DNA of 64,000 nt from contig NZ_PNJG02000003.1 in assembly GCF_003226895.2 (NCBI RefSeq), positions 1 through 64,000 on the forward strand. The letters are read 5' to 3'. The stretch is from Kocuria tytonis (GTDB taxonomy: Bacteria > Actinomycetota > Actinomycetes > Actinomycetales > Micrococcaceae). The position numbers were made by a program, and so were the translations under genes. Positions 63,901 to 64,000 of this stretch are shown here, one piece after another; the first letter of the stretch is position 1; every line of letters starts with the position of its first letter. The notes below the pieces were generated by a model that was given only the letters and a program-made list of their open reading frames with translations, was not told the DNA's origin and made no database searches.

Positions 63901-64000
63901 CGGCGCTGCCCGGGCTGTACGCGCGTGCCGCGGTGCTGTGCTCGGGACTGCTGCCCACCCTCGTGGACGAGGACTTCTCCCTGAACTACGGGGACGTGGA
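60924..64000 (+). CDS. Giant protein of unknown function (5' part; runs off the window)
   Basis: An open frame without stop from the GTG at 60924 (GGAGGA upstream at 60915-60920) to the window end: at least 1025 residues. The N-terminal 300 residues are helical (YLRWNDAVARAFFGP, LTEVWYRMSRRQLEDL, LGIYIDFWLDIADTDVSKSM). A short Asp/Arg-rich linker follows near residue 295, then a beta-rich region (about 315-680). Cys681, then Cys707 and Cys710 (GRCKFCG), suggest a small zinc ribbon. A further alpha/beta part ends with LPGLYARAAVLCSGLLP. No ATPase or nuclease motif was found. It vaguely recalls large proteins encoded beside helicases in defence-type islands, but I cannot name the family. Confidence 0.75.
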   Translation, partial: MADAAGFHTGDHAIASGPQEVDYLRWNDAVARAFFGPRVAGELVHLDLDEKMLEQIGSEFGLDAPATLRALADSVTPLLVTDGSRRSMFDAFNKLTEVWYRMSRRQLEDLTRIGPPPVVALLALLSLAGRHMSALAARTGKKSVSAFYLPLTVLLQAGQENAKALEASVRKDTETYWDALRYWLEAFDGQFGLPSAYAVNHRPVGLALSQTVFGPSELRQLHQMFEDLELTTAQGMSAQELGIYIDFWLDIADTDVSKSMRNIWSNPLTRDPALQVALAQLDAWESTPDDDAAAPTRGSRHLGSRSPGLSLTDGTDYVGNPVYELGFVVPKRLVPGREVDLTTTAGPRTMFLNYIGDAFLGISAYSARMTSDTLLSGQLTVTAGELTLTRNPRPVVVFAKDAYSDTFLSVDHVPTAWPCRIMVRDQPEWVDQVRAVLDDSASPDYRVVGAGENGVAEGWVLFDDVQVLRAGDPALTVNDNFSALVPRLVPAMTLSGGLRIPGDVERFSALRPPQLTVTSDSDDPLSVECEWRNPHSFKLMSTKLTAPRVPPFQVSLGTTELAHGDGHLKPNDYTLVLRSGRTVKQRLEFRVRDSSYYITQRSLGYEGEMVHMAEETLWPVTAVTRDEIPEQYVQGSFDNMSGHEFDAADVAVPDVAGWESAEGQMFPERSNELPEAPDVSCMVTGRHKVVLPPMDPKARAPWVFGRCKFCGLTKRYPGRLTKLSAVGQTGSVEALQFIGPDEGEYPRSWAPFKDMLTFLGGGKRSSLSVVARQLEDSERFEEWFVGHLQALGFLETIRDENWTVRRWQVCSPALTQLVDGSVLLTGGWKSEQEDAVTRAAAAQGGEAVVLSPEDHATTMLQDVDLEALSRSLPEGMCDVVYDAGPVMLDTLPPLSSVVAGLPLREMQYNGVAEKFVPADATWEATEDRNQPGLYRINHHHKTRYAYRTAEDVGSGHARPVSSGLGKHLAARDSGTALVSHDPELRLLSVPIGAALPGLYARAAVLCSGLLPTLVDEDFSLNYGDV

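Overview
The window is high-GC DNA (about 70 % G+C by eye), densely coded and with very short intergenic gaps. It reads as the chromosome of an actinobacterium of the order Micrococcales. The combination of gene content points to Micrococcaceae, most likely Kocuria: TIGR03085, DUF3263, DUF3027, DUF4031 and DUF4032 families, an IdeR-type repressor, a WXG100 protein, otsAB, GTG/TTG starts and many leaderless promoters. The genus is an inference from memory; no search was run. No insertion sequence, prophage, rRNA operon or CRISPR array was seen.

Layout. 1-4.3 kb: acetoacetyl-CoA synthetase, convergent with an alkylglycerone-phosphate-synthase-like flavoenzyme. 2.6-9.1 kb: a lipid module. On the minus strand are SDR, PlsC-type acyltransferase and the flavoenzyme; divergently on the plus strand are a fatty-acyl reductase/HAD fusion and a TetR regulator. 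Together these match the enzyme types needed to make ether glycerolipids. 9.1-12.9 kb: trehalose operon otsA-otsB-DUF4032. 13.1-15.1 kb: membrane-anchored thioredoxin-fold protein, tRNA-Thr(UGU), TIGR03085 protein. 15.2-18.9 kb: heterodimeric ABC exporter with one degenerate ATP site. 19.1-25.4 kb: a fructose PTS operon (DeoR regulator, fruK, fruA, ptsI, ptsH). 25.5-32.4 kb: FMN glutamate-synthase-like protein, FemABX bridge enzyme, ThrE exporter, ung, DUF3263 and a shortened LytR_C-type protein.

32.4-38.8 kb: groEL behind a CIRCE operator, an RNase HI fused to an NTF2-like domain, an orphan WXG100 protein and an OmpR-type two-component system. 38.9-43.4 kb: cold-shock protein, DUF3027, an MFS exporter, serC and the IdeR-type repressor. 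43.4-46.0 kb: a cell-wall pair of secreted NlpC/P60-type proteins, the first preceded by a c-di-AMP (ydaO/yuaA) riboswitch. 46.2-49.2 kb: small membrane proteins, a DUF4031-HD fusion, tRNA-Arg(CCU) and a beta-propeller-like protein. 49.2-55.8 kb: pcrA helicase, sucC-sucD and purU.

55.8-64 kb: an unusual stretch. A roughly 590-bp intergenic region holds a long inverted repeat that folds as a three-way junction, followed by relatively AT-rich DNA with no convincing gene. Then come a ferritin-like/VIT1 metal transporter, a large SNF2 helicase, and, divergently, a protein of at least 1025 residues of unknown function that runs off the right edge. This last gene and the structured element are the best candidates here for undescribed biology.
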